A DNA stretch of 64,000 nt from Rhizopus sp. PT2906 (lineage: Eukaryota > Mucoromycota > Mucoromycetes > Mucorales > Rhizopodaceae). The notes below the pieces were generated by a model. That model saw only the letters and a list, made by a program, of their open reading frames with translations, had not been told where the DNA came from and did no database searches. The stretch is taken from positions 62,001-126,000 of the forward strand of contig JAMYHX010000024.1 in assembly GCA_025529335.1 (NCBI GenBank). Direction: 5' to 3'. This document shows, piece by piece, positions 36,151 to 46,690 of the stretch. The position numbers were made by a program, and so were the translations under genes. Every line of letters starts with the position of its first letter. Position 1 is the stretch's first letter.

Positions 36151-37672
36151 ATGTTATTCAGACCTGTGAATCTCGAAACAATAAAGTGTGGTAATCTCTT
36201 TGATAAGTTGAGGATTTCATTCAGTAAGCTTTGGTCACGACAAACGCTTACTATTGCATCCGTTGTCTTGCTTCTTGTAAGTTCTTTTAAAGATTGGCCA
36301 TCGTCACACTCATGATAATTTATAGTTATTTGGGCCCGTCTTGATGTCTGTTGACCTTGCTTATCTCACTGGCAAGTATAGAAATAGGGAAACGAGCATA
36401 TAAAGTAACCATAAATGATAGATTGGGTTAGAAGCTTCAGGATGGGCGATCTCTATGCCTACTTGACGTTTATTGGTATCATCAGTCTCTGGTGCTTTCT
36501 TGGACTCGTTGTGATTGTGATGGTAAGTTCATGATAAAGAAGAGTATATGAACAGTACTTGACCTTGTATTTAGAAATCCGTTCGAGGCATGACCATCTT
36601 TGCCTATGGTCTCCTTGTTCTCACTGTCGTTCAATTCCTCATTGGATTTGTTCATATCGTGCTGTTGTACAACACGTACCGTTCAGTCCTAATGAACAAC
36701 TGTATGCAACGTCAACCTTATCCGTTCTTTTGGTGGGCTACAAACTATGGAGAGAACCAAGAGTTTAAGCAAATCTTTGACAAATGCATGCACCAATGGT
36801 CTCAGTTTTCAAGTGAAAGGTTGATCTCATGGATTGTTTATTCTGCTGCTTCTGTAAGGAATAAGAAAACAATAATAAGTTCATGAACCAACGTATTCTA
36901 CTAGGGACTCGTTTTGGCTGCCGTCATTATCCATAAGCGACACATCTCTGACGAGTACCAGAAGGTTCGTGGATATATTGTAAGCGATCAAGAAGGCGAA
37001 TGGACTTCTGAAGAGAAGCCTACAAACGAGGGAGCTATTCGCCTTGACCGATCTCCACCTCCATATGAAGGTGAGGAAGAAAAGGAAATGATGGATGTCA
37101 GCATGCATCAGCAGCGTCAAAAGTTGTATGACGAAATTGCCAAACGCAAGAGAGCCAAGAAAAACCTTAATCGTAAATCTGTGATCAGCAACTCGTCTGA
37201 TCCTGCCTCTGTCTCCGTAGTTCATCCGCTTGACCTGGCAAAGGACCCTGGCGTCTACCAGCCTCCGCCCATGCCTCCCAAGGATTCTCAAGAATCGTGG
37301 AACCGATATGAGAGTACAAGTGTAGGGGATGATGAGCGTCAAGAACTGGAACGTCAGCGCCGATTGAACTCGCACACGTCTGAGCGATTGGAATATGAGC
37401 TTTTCAAGTCCCACGAGCGTCAAGCTCACAGACGCCATAGTAGCTTTGGTGAGAAAAGAAGATCGAGCAGACGTAAGGGGTCCAGGTTTGGCAGTTCTCA
37501 AAGATACCGACCTGTTTCCTTGCGTTGGTCTAGCGTACACGCAGATACGGCGTTCACGCCACTTATTGAAAAATCAAATGATCCTGAAGTAGAAGAGCAT
37601 GAAGAAGATCAGGAGATGTCAAGCTTGATGAAGCCAGAGGATAGCGAGCCCTCAGAACAGGCATCGTATTAA
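36151..37672 (+). CDS. Four-transmembrane protein with long cytosolic tail, unknown function
   Basis: Exons 36151-36276, 36326-36371, 36422-36522, 36575-36853 and 36905-37672 give 439 residues. Four hydrophobic spans are visible: around residues 32-55, 70-90, 95-120 (MTIFAYGLLVLTVVQFLIGF) and 180-200 (WIVYSAASGLVLAAVII). Between spans 3 and 4 is a loop with two Cys, tetraspanin-like but lacking the CCG motif. The tail is charged, with PPPYEGEEEKE (a possible PPxY site for a WW-domain ubiquitin ligase) and Arg/Ser-rich stretches. Intron 2 is ambiguous: a GC-AG splice (36372-36421) or a weak GTATAG donor (36376) with the TTAG at 36428-36431 both keep frame. No family recognised. Confidence 0.8.
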
Positions 37673-37687
37673 ATAAATAAGGCTTTA

Positions 37688-38609
37688 TTATTGATGAAAG
37701 TTGTTTTGCATTTCTCTTAATGTATGTAGTACTTCTACTGGATCTGATTTTCCAGCCATAACCTGTAGTGATTGTTCGTTCACTCTTAAATAAGGATTAA
37801 ATAGTTTTTCTTGTCCTATTGTTGATGGCACCGTAATCAGTTTATCTTGAATCCAATTCCATTTTGCAACAAGCGCTTCATTATGAGGTTCAACACTCAA
37901 GGCAAACTACGGACAAGTATAAATGGTTGACCCTTTTTTTTTTTCGTGATCTATGTATCTTGTTTTACCTTTAGATTCGCTCTTGTATATTCATGCCCAC
38001 AATAAACCCAGGTCTCATCAGGTAACTTCATGATGACGTGAAACAATATTCTGTACATATCTCTAGCATCTCCTTCAAAAAAATTGCCTACACCACCGAC
38101 AAACAAGGTATCGCCTGTAAAGACTGCCTTTTCACCTGTGTTTGGATCAGATACATAATAACAGACATGACCCTTTGTATGACATGGTGTATGTAGAGGA
38201 GTGATATCTAAAGAACCTAGCTTGAACTCTTCATGATCTTTGCAGACATAGTTAATTTCTGGAATACGAGCATCAGCCCCATAAACAGCCAAACCGGGTT
38301 TTTTAGCTATTGTTCTGTGTTACTCGAGTCCTATGATATTAAATGGATTATTTTACCAACAAGATCAATATTTCCACCTGCATGATCCCAGTGATGATGT
38401 GTTGTGAATACGCTGAAATAATAAACATGAGTCTAATGTATGATGAGGTGTCTACTGACGAACCTTGACAATTTTGCGCCTGTTTGACTGATGACATTTA
38501 AAATCTTGATAGGCTCAACAGGATCAATAACAGCTGCTTCCTTTGTCTTTTCATCAATCAAAATATAAGAGTAATTGTCTTCTAATACATGAATTGGTAT
38601 AATCTTCAT
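37688..38609 (-). CDS. GLO2: Hydroxyacylglutathione hydrolase (glyoxalase II)
   Basis: Exons 38609-38464, 38412-38357, 38306-37969 and 37906-37688 give 252 residues. It hydrolyses S-lactoylglutathione to lactate and glutathione, the second step of methylglyoxal detoxification. The metallo-beta-lactamase fold signature THHHWDHAGGN binds the two metals. TPCHTKGHVCYYV, FTGDTLFVGGVGNFFEGDA and YCGHEYTRANLKFAL carry the other metal and substrate residues. Length and the C-terminal helical part (VAKWNWIQDKL) fit the family. No mitochondrial presequence is evident, so it is probably cytosolic. Intron 1 uses the weak donor GTTCGT. Confidence 0.95.
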
Positions 38610-39164
38610 TAAAAATGTTAGGTCGAGCTTAACGAGAAGAAAGATATGAAAGAAAAAAGGAGAAAGGGGGATAGTCGAGAAAGAGTGAATTTGAATAATT
38701 TTCTATGGAGAAACTTCTCTTGTTTCTTAATAAAGTCCGATGTTTTTAATTTATTGTTACAAACTAACTTTCTGCTGTCATTTTGTTTCTATGACTACAT
38801 GATGCAGTTGCATAGCCAAAGAAAAAAGGGGGATACGGTTGATTATAACACCCTCTTTATTCATATCCTCTCATCATAGAGGATGTATATCCGAAAGATC
38901 GTTAGGTGGACACAATGCAAACAAACAACAAACCCTAAAGAGAAGGTGTCATTTGCGTATTCAATTAAAAAAGTACCAACTCTATTCCTAATTTCCTGCT
39001 TAATGAACATGCATATGCATATATGTATATATGTCCTCTGATAATACTCAGATTGGGTAATTGAATACTCAAACATGTCATTCATTCAGCTTGTTACTTA
39101 AACCATCCACAACAAGAATACACATACACAATTTAAACAATTTTTATTAATTCCAATCAAAAAT
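38610..39164. other. Spacer between GLO2 and NDUFB8
   Basis: Promoter side of GLO2 and 3' flank of NDUFB8, AT-rich. The 77-codon plus-strand frame at 38646-38879 is low-complexity and unsupported. Confidence 0.45.
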
Positions 39165-39803
39165 TTATTCTTCTTCTTCTGCATTTCCAACACGAGCCTA
39201 TGTTTGTACTAAGTACTCAGTTTCATTATATCATTTATTCACTTACACCGCGAGGACGAACATCGCCTTCACGAGCTCCAAATTCTTCTTTTAATCCATC
39301 ATAGGGATAGGTTCGCTTAACCTATATTGCACTTAGTATCTCTAAATGATTCTCTTTTTTATTCCTTACAGCTGGGCTTTCAGGATAAGTCTTGTAAACA
39401 AGTCCAGCGACAGCGCCAATGACACCAAAGAAAAATGCTAATTGTGCAAGTGCCTTACGAGGGCTGTATTCATGAAGATCAGGTGCCCAAACACCCATGA
39501 TTTCATCTTCTTCATGAAGCTACAATCAGAGTAATTAATCTTTTTGTATCTTTTTTAATAGTGTGCTCTTACTGTTTCGCCAAAATTACGTTTGTCTTGA
39601 GGATCCCACCAGCCGTAAGGTCCTCTGGCTTGAGCACTGTAACGAGGCAAATTGGGATAATCACCAATTTGAGGATCCTCAACAAGTTCTCCAGTATTTA
39701 AGGTGGATTGAGGACGAACTGAGGTCATCATGATGGGTTGGCGTTTGGTTGAAACTAAAGCGCGCATGTTGAATGCACGTTGTGTGGCGGCTCTAAGTGA
39801 CAT
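39165..39803 (-). CDS. NDUFB8: Mitochondrial complex I accessory subunit NDUFB8 (ASHI)
   Basis: Exons 39803-39573, 39519-39370, 39321-39247 and 39197-39165 give 162 residues. The Arg/Ser/Thr-rich, acid-poor N-terminus (MSLRAATQRAFNMRALVSTK) is a mitochondrial targeting sequence. NDUFB8 hallmarks follow: GDYPNLPRYSAQARGPYGWW and WDPQDKRNFGETLHEEDE, then one membrane span (QLAFFFGVIGAVAGLVYKTY) and a short acidic tail. NDUFB8 sits in the distal membrane arm of NADH:ubiquinone oxidoreductase. A CRE-type palindrome lies 148 bp upstream of the ATG. Confidence 0.9.
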
Positions 39804-39950
39804 TGTGATAAGAGTGAGGAGGGAAGAGAACTACAACCACCTTCACTTTTTGTCACTGAAAAAATCCCTACTCTTTGATGTTTAAACTCCACCCATGAAT
39901 GAAAGGAGTCACAGAATAATTTTAGGCGCACCGTACTTGTCCACCATAGC

Positions 39951-39958
39951 TGACGTCA
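39951..39958. promoter_or_regulatory. NDUFB8: CRE/ATF-type palindrome TGACGTCA
   Basis: A perfect 8-bp TGACGTCA site lies 148 bp upstream of the NDUFB8 start, the consensus for CREB/ATF bZIP factors. Whether it is occupied is inference; an exact 8-mer is expected by chance about once per 65 kb. Confidence 0.4.
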
Positions 39959-40163
39959 CATTTTCTTCGGCATGCCCCTTTTCTGAACTTTAAATTCTTG
40001 TAGTGACCATTTACTCTTATTTATTCTTTGATATTATGACCATTAATTCCCCTCTAATTCTTTGGCGTTTTTGTTCATTTATTCCCCTTTTATCAAAATA
40101 AAGTAATCATGTATGAGAGCTTAGTTTTAGAGCAATACACACCCTTTCCTAGAGAAAACACTG

Positions 40164-40701
40164 TTGATATTGACTCTCGGAAAAAATATTATTGAAAATT
40201 CACCTGCCTATCATGCAGTAGGTTGGATTTATAAGAACAAAACAAACAATGATATGTCTACTTTAAACGAAGAATGCCAACCTATGCCAAAGCGCGTAAT
40301 AAGAAGAAGCATCATTTGGAAAATTAAGTACATATATCATAGAGCTGGGACCTATAAGAGCCGTGCTGGTGTACAGACAGAAGATGAATCGTCTAAAAGC
40401 TGGCCAATCCAGAAACCAAGCAATAAGATCGATTGCGGATGCTATGTTACTGTCACTTGCTATTTCATAACACCTAATCAGGCCATCATTAAGCTTTGTA
40501 ATGAGTACAATCACCTTATTGGAAGTCTTGATGATGTCTTTTTTACCTTTATCGGATAATGCAAAGGAAGCTATATTGCAAAAACTATGTGAAGGCTATG
40601 GTAGAAGAGACATAAGAGCTGCAATTCAACGTCATTTTAATGAAAGGATGAAAGATCTTTTTCCTGGATCTGCTAGTTCTTCAACACATTCAGCCATTTG
40701 A
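40164..40701 (+). pseudogene. FAR1-like DNA-binding transposase fragment, frameshifted
   Basis: A zinc-binding FAR1/MULE-like N-terminal pattern is readable: YHRAGTYKSRAG, then IDCGCYVTVTCYFI and a CNEYNHLIGSLDD Cys-x-x-x-x-His element. After LDDVFF the frame shifts by one base within TTTTTTACC, and the likely continuation is LPLSDNAKEAILQKLCEGYG and RRDIRAAIQRHFNERMKDLF to a stop. The two halves read as one ancestral protein broken at about 40540. No catalytic domain of a Mutator-like transposase follows, so this is a truncated relic or a domesticated fragment. Family call from motif memory only. Confidence 0.5.
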
Positions 40702-41274
40702 AGTACATAAGCAGAGATTACTATGATAGACTGCATAAGGACGTATAGTATGCTGTATTTTAAACTTCTTGCTAGATACATACAGTCTCACGAGATTTAA
40801 AATGGCTGTCTTTCATAGCAGTCGCATACAACTTTGAAAAAATAAATTTAAAGCCATTGCTTAACGTCTCCACTCACGTTTTCATGATCATTCTTCTCAG
40901 CACGGAAAGCTTGACTCCCTTCAAAAATGTCGTGGCAGTAGATATAGTGCTGTATCTGTTTGCTTTTTTTTTCTGAGGATCTCTTCTATTTCTACATTAG
41001 GTTTTTCTCCGGTCTTCTTTTGCCCCTGTTTTTCTCCTGCTCTGTTACAAACGTAGTATTTTCTGAGAATATATTTGATGCGTTTTCTATGCTTGACTTT
41101 GTTAACTTGAGAAGGGATCCTGTTCAATTTCCGTTTGAGTGTCGCCCGTGTTGCTCCAAGAGGCAATTATATCGCCATGAGATTGGATGAAGTCATTGAT
41201 ATCATGGTGTGCACTCCCTTGAATCATTAACAAAATGAAGCCCATAACATAAATTAACCTCTTTCTCTAAATAG

Positions 41275-42669
41275 GCAGTATCGTTTATAAGAAAAACAGA
41301 TCATGATAAACAGTACAAAGATCTTATTTGGAGAGAGCAGCTCTGGGAAGAAATATTTAATTTAGATCATGTACAGCGAAGAAGATCAAGAGGTAACAAC
41401 ATATAGTATACTAAAGTACAGGTCTAAACGCTTGAGTGTTCTATAGCCCAAGATACTTCAAAATCAACCAGCCTTTGCTTTGATTACGATTTTGAAACAG
41501 ATGGCCACATGATCAGCCTAGATGTCGTAAATCGGTTTCATCCAGGTCAGGTATGTAGGCATAGGCATCTAGTATCATGATGAGAATATAAGAGAGCATA
41601 ATTAATACGAACTTATAAATAGAGCACACCGTCCACACATTTGATGAACTTAACAAGTTGCTCCCGCGCCTTGATCTTTCCAATTGGACGAGGGGCTTGT
41701 ACACTCTTTCTAAAGAGCCAACCGGACTTTTCTTGAACGATCGTACCATAGGAATAGATCCTGGTAAGCAAATTTATACTTCTATTTTGTTATGACCTAA
41801 ATATGATTTTAGGACACCGAGACCTCGTTACATATGTTAATACTGATTCTGAGCTTACAACCAAGGCCCTAAGAAAAGTATATTCATTTTCTATTTCGAA
41901 CGTCCAATATCAGTAAGTAATATACCGCAAATTTATACACCGTTACTAATCCATGTCTTTTCATATAGAGAACAGTGTGGATTTAAATGGATAACACAAG
42001 TAGAGCTCAAGTCAAGAAAAAACGTTGTAGACATTCAAGCCATCTATGACCTAATACCTTTACCAAAGGTTTTTTGCAGATTTAAGTTTATGGAATATCT
42101 CAGCGTCATTTCAGCAACTCGCAATAGGTTAGTGATAATAAGAGGGCCCATATTATGATATGAATACTGATATATACTTCATAGTATCTTCAACTTTAAT
42201 AAAAGCTAGAAGTATCGAGAGAATCGAGGATATATGTATTCGAACAAGCGAATGACCCCCTGAGCAATGTTACCGACATCATAATCGGTAAACTAGATAA
42301 AAGAAAACCAACTCCGTCTGTGCTGGCTCATAAGACAAATAAGAAGAAAAGGAAGAAAAAAAAAGAAAGGAGTATCTGTCAGTGGTTGAAGAAGATATAC
42401 GATGTGTAGTTACATATGGGGATGCATCAATTTCTGCGACAATGAAGTCAAGAGCTCCAATCCCGGTGAAGGTAATTGTTAATGTTATGTGGTTATTACT
42501 GAATTTGAATAGCTAACTTATTGATCTTCAAGGGGATCCAAATGACACTTTCAGAGAAATATTTAGTCATTAAAGTGAATGAATAAAGAACGAGCGTAGT
42601 GTGTAGTAGCTGCCATGGTGAACTTCAGAAGGTTTATGAGCCAGAAAACGCGTTGATCTGTAATCACAG
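41275..42669 (+). pseudogene. Broken TnpB/Fanzor-like RuvC nuclease
   Basis: Several plus-strand blocks separated by plausible introns read like a eukaryotic TnpB (Fanzor). At 41275-41391 there is an ordinary helical block (KDLIWREQLWEEIFNLDHVQ). The RuvC-I motif GIDPG sits at 41751-41763 and continues across an intron as HRDLVTYVNTDSE (41813 on). Next come YSFSISNVQYQEQCGFKW, a helical block to about 42127, VVTYGDASISATMKSRAP at about 42407-42465, and the RuvC-II/zinc segment VNE-stop-RTSVVCSSCHGEL (stop 42584-42586). A second in-frame stop follows FNFNKS near 42208. The key Asp and Glu positions remain, but the stops and missing second Cys pair make it non-functional. Evidence is motif-level only. 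Confidence 0.6.
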
Positions 42670-43300
42670 GTATGACTTTATTACATCTATCTAATGTTTT
42701 AAGAATGACTAATATAAACTGTTTACAAAGAAAGCGAAAGATGATGCTGCTCAATGAAAGAAAAAGTAGATTAGCCTGTCTAGGATCTGACAAAAATGTA
42801 TTATGCAAGAGCAGCGAACACGTTGAGCGCAGAAATCCAGGTACTTGATAAAAGCGCTTAGAGTGATTAAGTATTAACAAGCAGTAAATATGGAAAGAAG
42901 AATCAACATCTTCCCATTGAAAGTATGTCACTACTGCTCAGTTGATGATGCAGTCAGAGTAAGGTTATTTTTATCTATTCAAGAACCCCAAACTAATGAT
43001 ACTCGAATAGATCTGGGATCGAGACATGAATTCAGCAAGAAATATCTGTTCAATATTGACAAATTATATTTCTTCTAATTTTAACATTCAGTCAAGGCCA
43101 GAATCGTTTCAGAAAGGCACACAAGCTGTGCAGGGCCTTTAAAGCAGGCCACCCAGCCTTTTCATTAGGTCTAGTAATTTAGTAAGTAGACAAAACAACC
43201 AAAAAAATTTGACGTAACAAATATCATTTAGGGCGTGCGCCTAAAATTACTCATGCTATGAGCTTTACGCCTTTTATGTGAGAGGACTTGAATGGCTTTT
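42670..43300. other. Degenerate sequence between two element relics
   Basis: The Fanzor-like reading may continue (block at 42725-42841; KVCHYCSVDD at about 42921-42950 could be a worn second zinc pair), but frames are broken. From about 43080 nothing coding is visible on the plus strand. Confidence 0.3.
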
Positions 43301-43657
43301 TTAATCCAAACAAACCTTCAAATGTGAATGAGAATGTTTAACGAAATCAAACAGATGATTTTGAGGAATCTGGCTGTAAGTTTCGCTAATATGATCCTGC
43401 AGTGTTTGCTATTCGAGAACGTTATGTATCTCTAGTTTACTCTTAGCAACCAACCAGAATTGTTTCATGGGATTTAACCCGGGAGAATAGGGTGACAAGT
43501 AGACACATTTACAATTTCACTTTTCAACCACTTCTTGAATATCGGCTCGTTTATATATGAGAGCGTTATTCATAATAAGATAAGAGCCATACATGTATTC
43601 AAATTTATATTTGATATCAAGATTCTCTTTCAAAAAGCACAGATAATGGTTTGCCAT
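43301..43657 (-). pseudogene. IS630/Tc1-mariner-type transposase, C-terminal half with two stops
   Basis: One minus-strand frame of 119 codons reads continuously through two internal stops (codons 47 and 83). It shows the end of a DDE_3 domain: YLIMNNALIYKRADIQEVVE where active families have M-D-N-A-P-I-H, then CVYLSPYSPGLNPMKQFWL, the PYSPxLNPIExFW block. The second catalytic Asp is Asn and the third catalytic acid (usually Glu after LNPI) is Lys. With the stops this element is dead. The N-terminal half is not recognisable upstream. Confidence 0.85.
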
Positions 43658-44408
43658 GAGTCACTTTGGCTTTGGCTTTCTCGCTGCAGATCCCAATACC
43701 ATTCTGGAGTTTGGATTACTTGCTTGGCGTTTAAAGGTAAATGGTTTTGTTTTATTATTCATTTTGTCTTTAACAGCTAATTCACTTTGTAAAAAGATGG
43801 AAGAAATGAAGAAAGAGCATGACGAATATCTTTTTTCCAGGCAACTTGAAAGTAAAGAAGAAAGAAAGAATTTGGCTGTCTTTGCTCAGCGAAAGTTGCA
43901 AAAGCCATTGAGAGGAAGCATATTTGGGAATCCTTCTTCCAGAAGGATGTGAACGATATGGGGAATATATTTAATAAACGCATAACTTTTTCTTTCAAGC
44001 GAAAAACGCTCTTATTTTATGTATAATCTTTTTGATTAAAACAATGCACACCTATATGTTTAAATTTGCTTAAAAGATAGTACTTGGTTGGTCATATTTT
44101 GAAATCTCGCTTGTCGTGTTCTATAATATACTTGTCGCTTTGGTATTTCAAATGCGTCGTTTTGCGCAGATAGTTTCTGAAAACAGGAAAGAAGGATTGA
44201 GAGAGATGAGCAAGGTATTTAACTGATAAAGGCTGATGATATGGATGTTCAAGCTAAGACTTTGGTTATAATGGATCAATGTTTGGTGCGTCAACTGAAT
44301 GTCGAAGCTGAGCTGACAAGTGGTGCATGCCAAAATTTAGAGGAGCTTACTACGGATACTGTGTTGAATAAGAAGAAGGAAGCATATGAATTACTTGGAT
44401 TATCATAA
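43658..44408 (+). pseudogene. Fragments of an unrecognised charged protein
   Basis: Two plus-strand coding-like blocks remain: about 43770-43952 (KKMEEMKKEHDEYLFSRQLE, KEERKNLAVFAQRKLQK) and about 44216-44408 (DMDVQAKTLVIMDQCLVRQL, ending AYELLGLS and a stop). Both are charged and helical. They may be exons of one decayed gene or captured host sequence within the element cluster. I do not recognise a family. Confidence 0.3.
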
Positions 44409-44626
44409 TATGAACTTTTTACAAATGCTGGCCAAAGCACCCAAAACATCGCGCCAGTAGCATGACAAAATTAAAAAAGAAACAATGCTGATTGGATGGC
44501 TGACCCAGCAGGCATCACACAACCAAACGTCACTTTTATACACTTCATAAATAATCGAGACTTTTCACTTCCTTTTCTCTCTTCTTTTTTTTTTATTATA
44601 AACACTCGAGTATTATTGCAAAATAA

Positions 44627-45920
44627 ATGTCAGAAAGCCAGCAACTTCATGTCATCATTATTGGCGCAGGCGTCATAGGCGCATGTACTACTTATTTTTT
44701 ATCCAAAAACCCATCATGCAAAGTTACGGTCATTGAAAAAACAGATATAGCCTGTGGTGCCAGTGGCAAATCTGGTGGATTTCTTGCCTTGGATTGGTAA
44801 GTAGAGAAAGAATACTATAACACCAGAGGGAGGCTGACATACACGGTTACTTGTTCAGGAACGATCACTCTGAGTATTTGAAACCGTTTTCTCAAGCATC
44901 ATTTCAACTGCATCAAGAACTCGCAAAGGAACTAGACGGTGCGAGTCAGTACGGTTACAGAGCGATTGATACATACTCTATTGTCTTTGATCGTAAAAGT
45001 GATACATTTTCCAAAAAGAAAGATCTACTCGAGTGGGTCAATAAGGATGCCGTTCGTTCCATAGAGCAAATTGGCACACTGGAAACCACAGCTCAGCTTC
45101 ATCCTGAGTTCTTTACACGAAAGCTGATAGAAGAGGCCAAACGGACTGAGCGCGTAGACGTTCGAATCGGGCAAGGCGTGGCAAGGCTGATTTACGAGAA
45201 TAGTAAGGATGTGCGCGGCGTCGTGTTGGATGATGGTACAGAGATTCGTGGCGACCGCGTGGTTGTTTGTATGGGTCCCTGGAGCAAGGACTTGCCTTTA
45301 CCGTATGATACTATTCGTATAAAGGGATCACACGTACACTCAATTGTTCTGCAACCACAAGATAGAATACCCGGCCATGCCTTATTCACAACAATCATGC
45401 ATGAATCAAAGATATTTGAGCCCGAGGTAAGATTAAGTAAAGGATATGTACGACAGATCACTGATTATCTTTAGGTTTATCCACGATCCGTAAGTAGTAA
45501 TAATAGTAATGGTCTTGCTTTATTTATGCCAATGCTTATTTTTTTTTTTAGGATGGCACCGTATACATCTGCGGCGCCTCTGATCAAGAACCACTGCCGA
45601 AATCTGCCGACCAAGTAATCGTCAATCCGAAGTCTATCGAGGATCTTACTAATCAAGCTGAGCTGATCTCATCCAAGCTGTCCAGGGAGAATTCAGAAGT
45701 GATTAGACGTCAAGCGTGTTACTTGCCAATATCAGAAGAAACAAATGCGCCTTTGATCGGACCACATCCACGCTATGAAAATCTGTACTTGGCCACTGGC
45801 CATTCATTCTGGGGAATATTAAATTCGCCTATCACTGGCAAGATGATGTCAGAATGGCTATTAGACGGAAAAGTCAGCTGCGTGAGTGAAGCTGTTGCTG
45901 AATACTTTATGCCTTCATAA
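44627..45920 (+). CDS. FAD-dependent oxidoreductase, TDA3-like (DAO fold)
   Basis: Exons 44627-44796, 44859-45426, 45475-45489 and 45552-45920 give 373 residues. The Rossmann dinucleotide motif HVIIIGAGVIGACTTYFLSK is followed by IEKTDIACGASGKSGGFLA, then a DAO-type substrate domain. The C-terminal FAD-contact segment YLATGHSFWGILNSPITGK is characteristic of yeast Tda3 and its relatives, linked to late endosome-Golgi transport. The substrate is unknown. Exon 3 is only 15 nt (5 codons) between two good splice pairs; without it the neighbouring exons still join in frame, so skipping would be silent for frame. Weaker alternative: a D-amino-acid or sarcosine oxidase-like enzyme. Confidence 0.87.
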
Positions 45921-46690
45921 TAATAAATTTACGCCCAGTTTCTGTTTAAATCAACCAACATGTTTTCTTTTTGTGGCAAATGCTGACATCCAAGCCTATG
46001 TATAGTTTCCTCTATTGTTTGGTGTCAAAGTCTTTGAATACCAATTGAGTCCGAGCAAAACCTGCTGATACCATACTAAATCAGAAGCTTACCAAAATGA
46101 TCAAAAAGCGACTAGGGAGTTGTGTAAAAAGACCGTCTTACATGTACTCTTTGAAAAAGATACTTTAAACTCGCCCATATATAAAAAGCAATTAGTGATA
46201 CTCCAGAAAAGACTCTGTGTATGTGCAAGAAACAAAAAAAAAAAAGGCTAAAGTATGGATCGACAGAGCCGACTTTGTTTGTGGATCCTGATCACAGGAT
46301 AAACATTCGGGGGAAAAAACATTCAATATATTCTAGCTGAGCTGTCATCACTCATAAAGGTTTCTCTTCCATAAGCATGATTCCCTTTTTTGCCTTGCTC
46401 ATTCTTGATATTTTGAGAAAAAGGGACGATTGCTTTGGACTTGTAAAAGAGAGAAAGGTGCCATTACTCGGCAAGAAAAAATGTCTCATTTGGCCAATCA
46501 CAGCTCTTATCGGTAAACTCTAAAAAGAGAAAGAATTGTATCATAAGATCATGAGTCTTTGTTGTTTCCTAATTTTAGAAATTTGGGGCCCTTTCTTTTT
46601 ATTCTACTGCGAATCCGTCAATAGCATTTTTTTCTCTTCTTTTTCTTCTTGCGTCAAGTCTCTTCCACACTCTTTCTCTCTTATGTTTTC
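45921..46690. other. Spacer and promoter of the PA-TM-RING gene
   Basis: AT-rich with pyrimidine-rich patches; a CCAAT pentamer occurs at 46494-46498, about 195 bp upstream of the ATG. The 46536-46727 frame is a shadow of the signal-peptide exon. Confidence 0.4.

Noticed and set aside
36881..37540. Minus-strand 219-codon frame
   Set aside because: Antisense of the long last exon of the four-TM protein; not supported by motifs.
40921..41166. Minus-strand basic 81-codon frame (RATLKRKLNRIPSQVNKVKH)
   Set aside because: Looks protein-like but has no splice partners and no recognised motif; may be chance or a further element fragment, so not annotated.
41275..42669. Prokaryotic-type CRISPR or IS200/605 element
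   Set aside because: No repeat-spacer array and clear spliceosomal introns; the motifs fit a eukaryotic TnpB-like gene rather than a bacterial insertion.
43535..43780. Plus-strand 81-codon frame
   Set aside because: Overlaps the antisense IS630-type transposase, whose motifs are clear.
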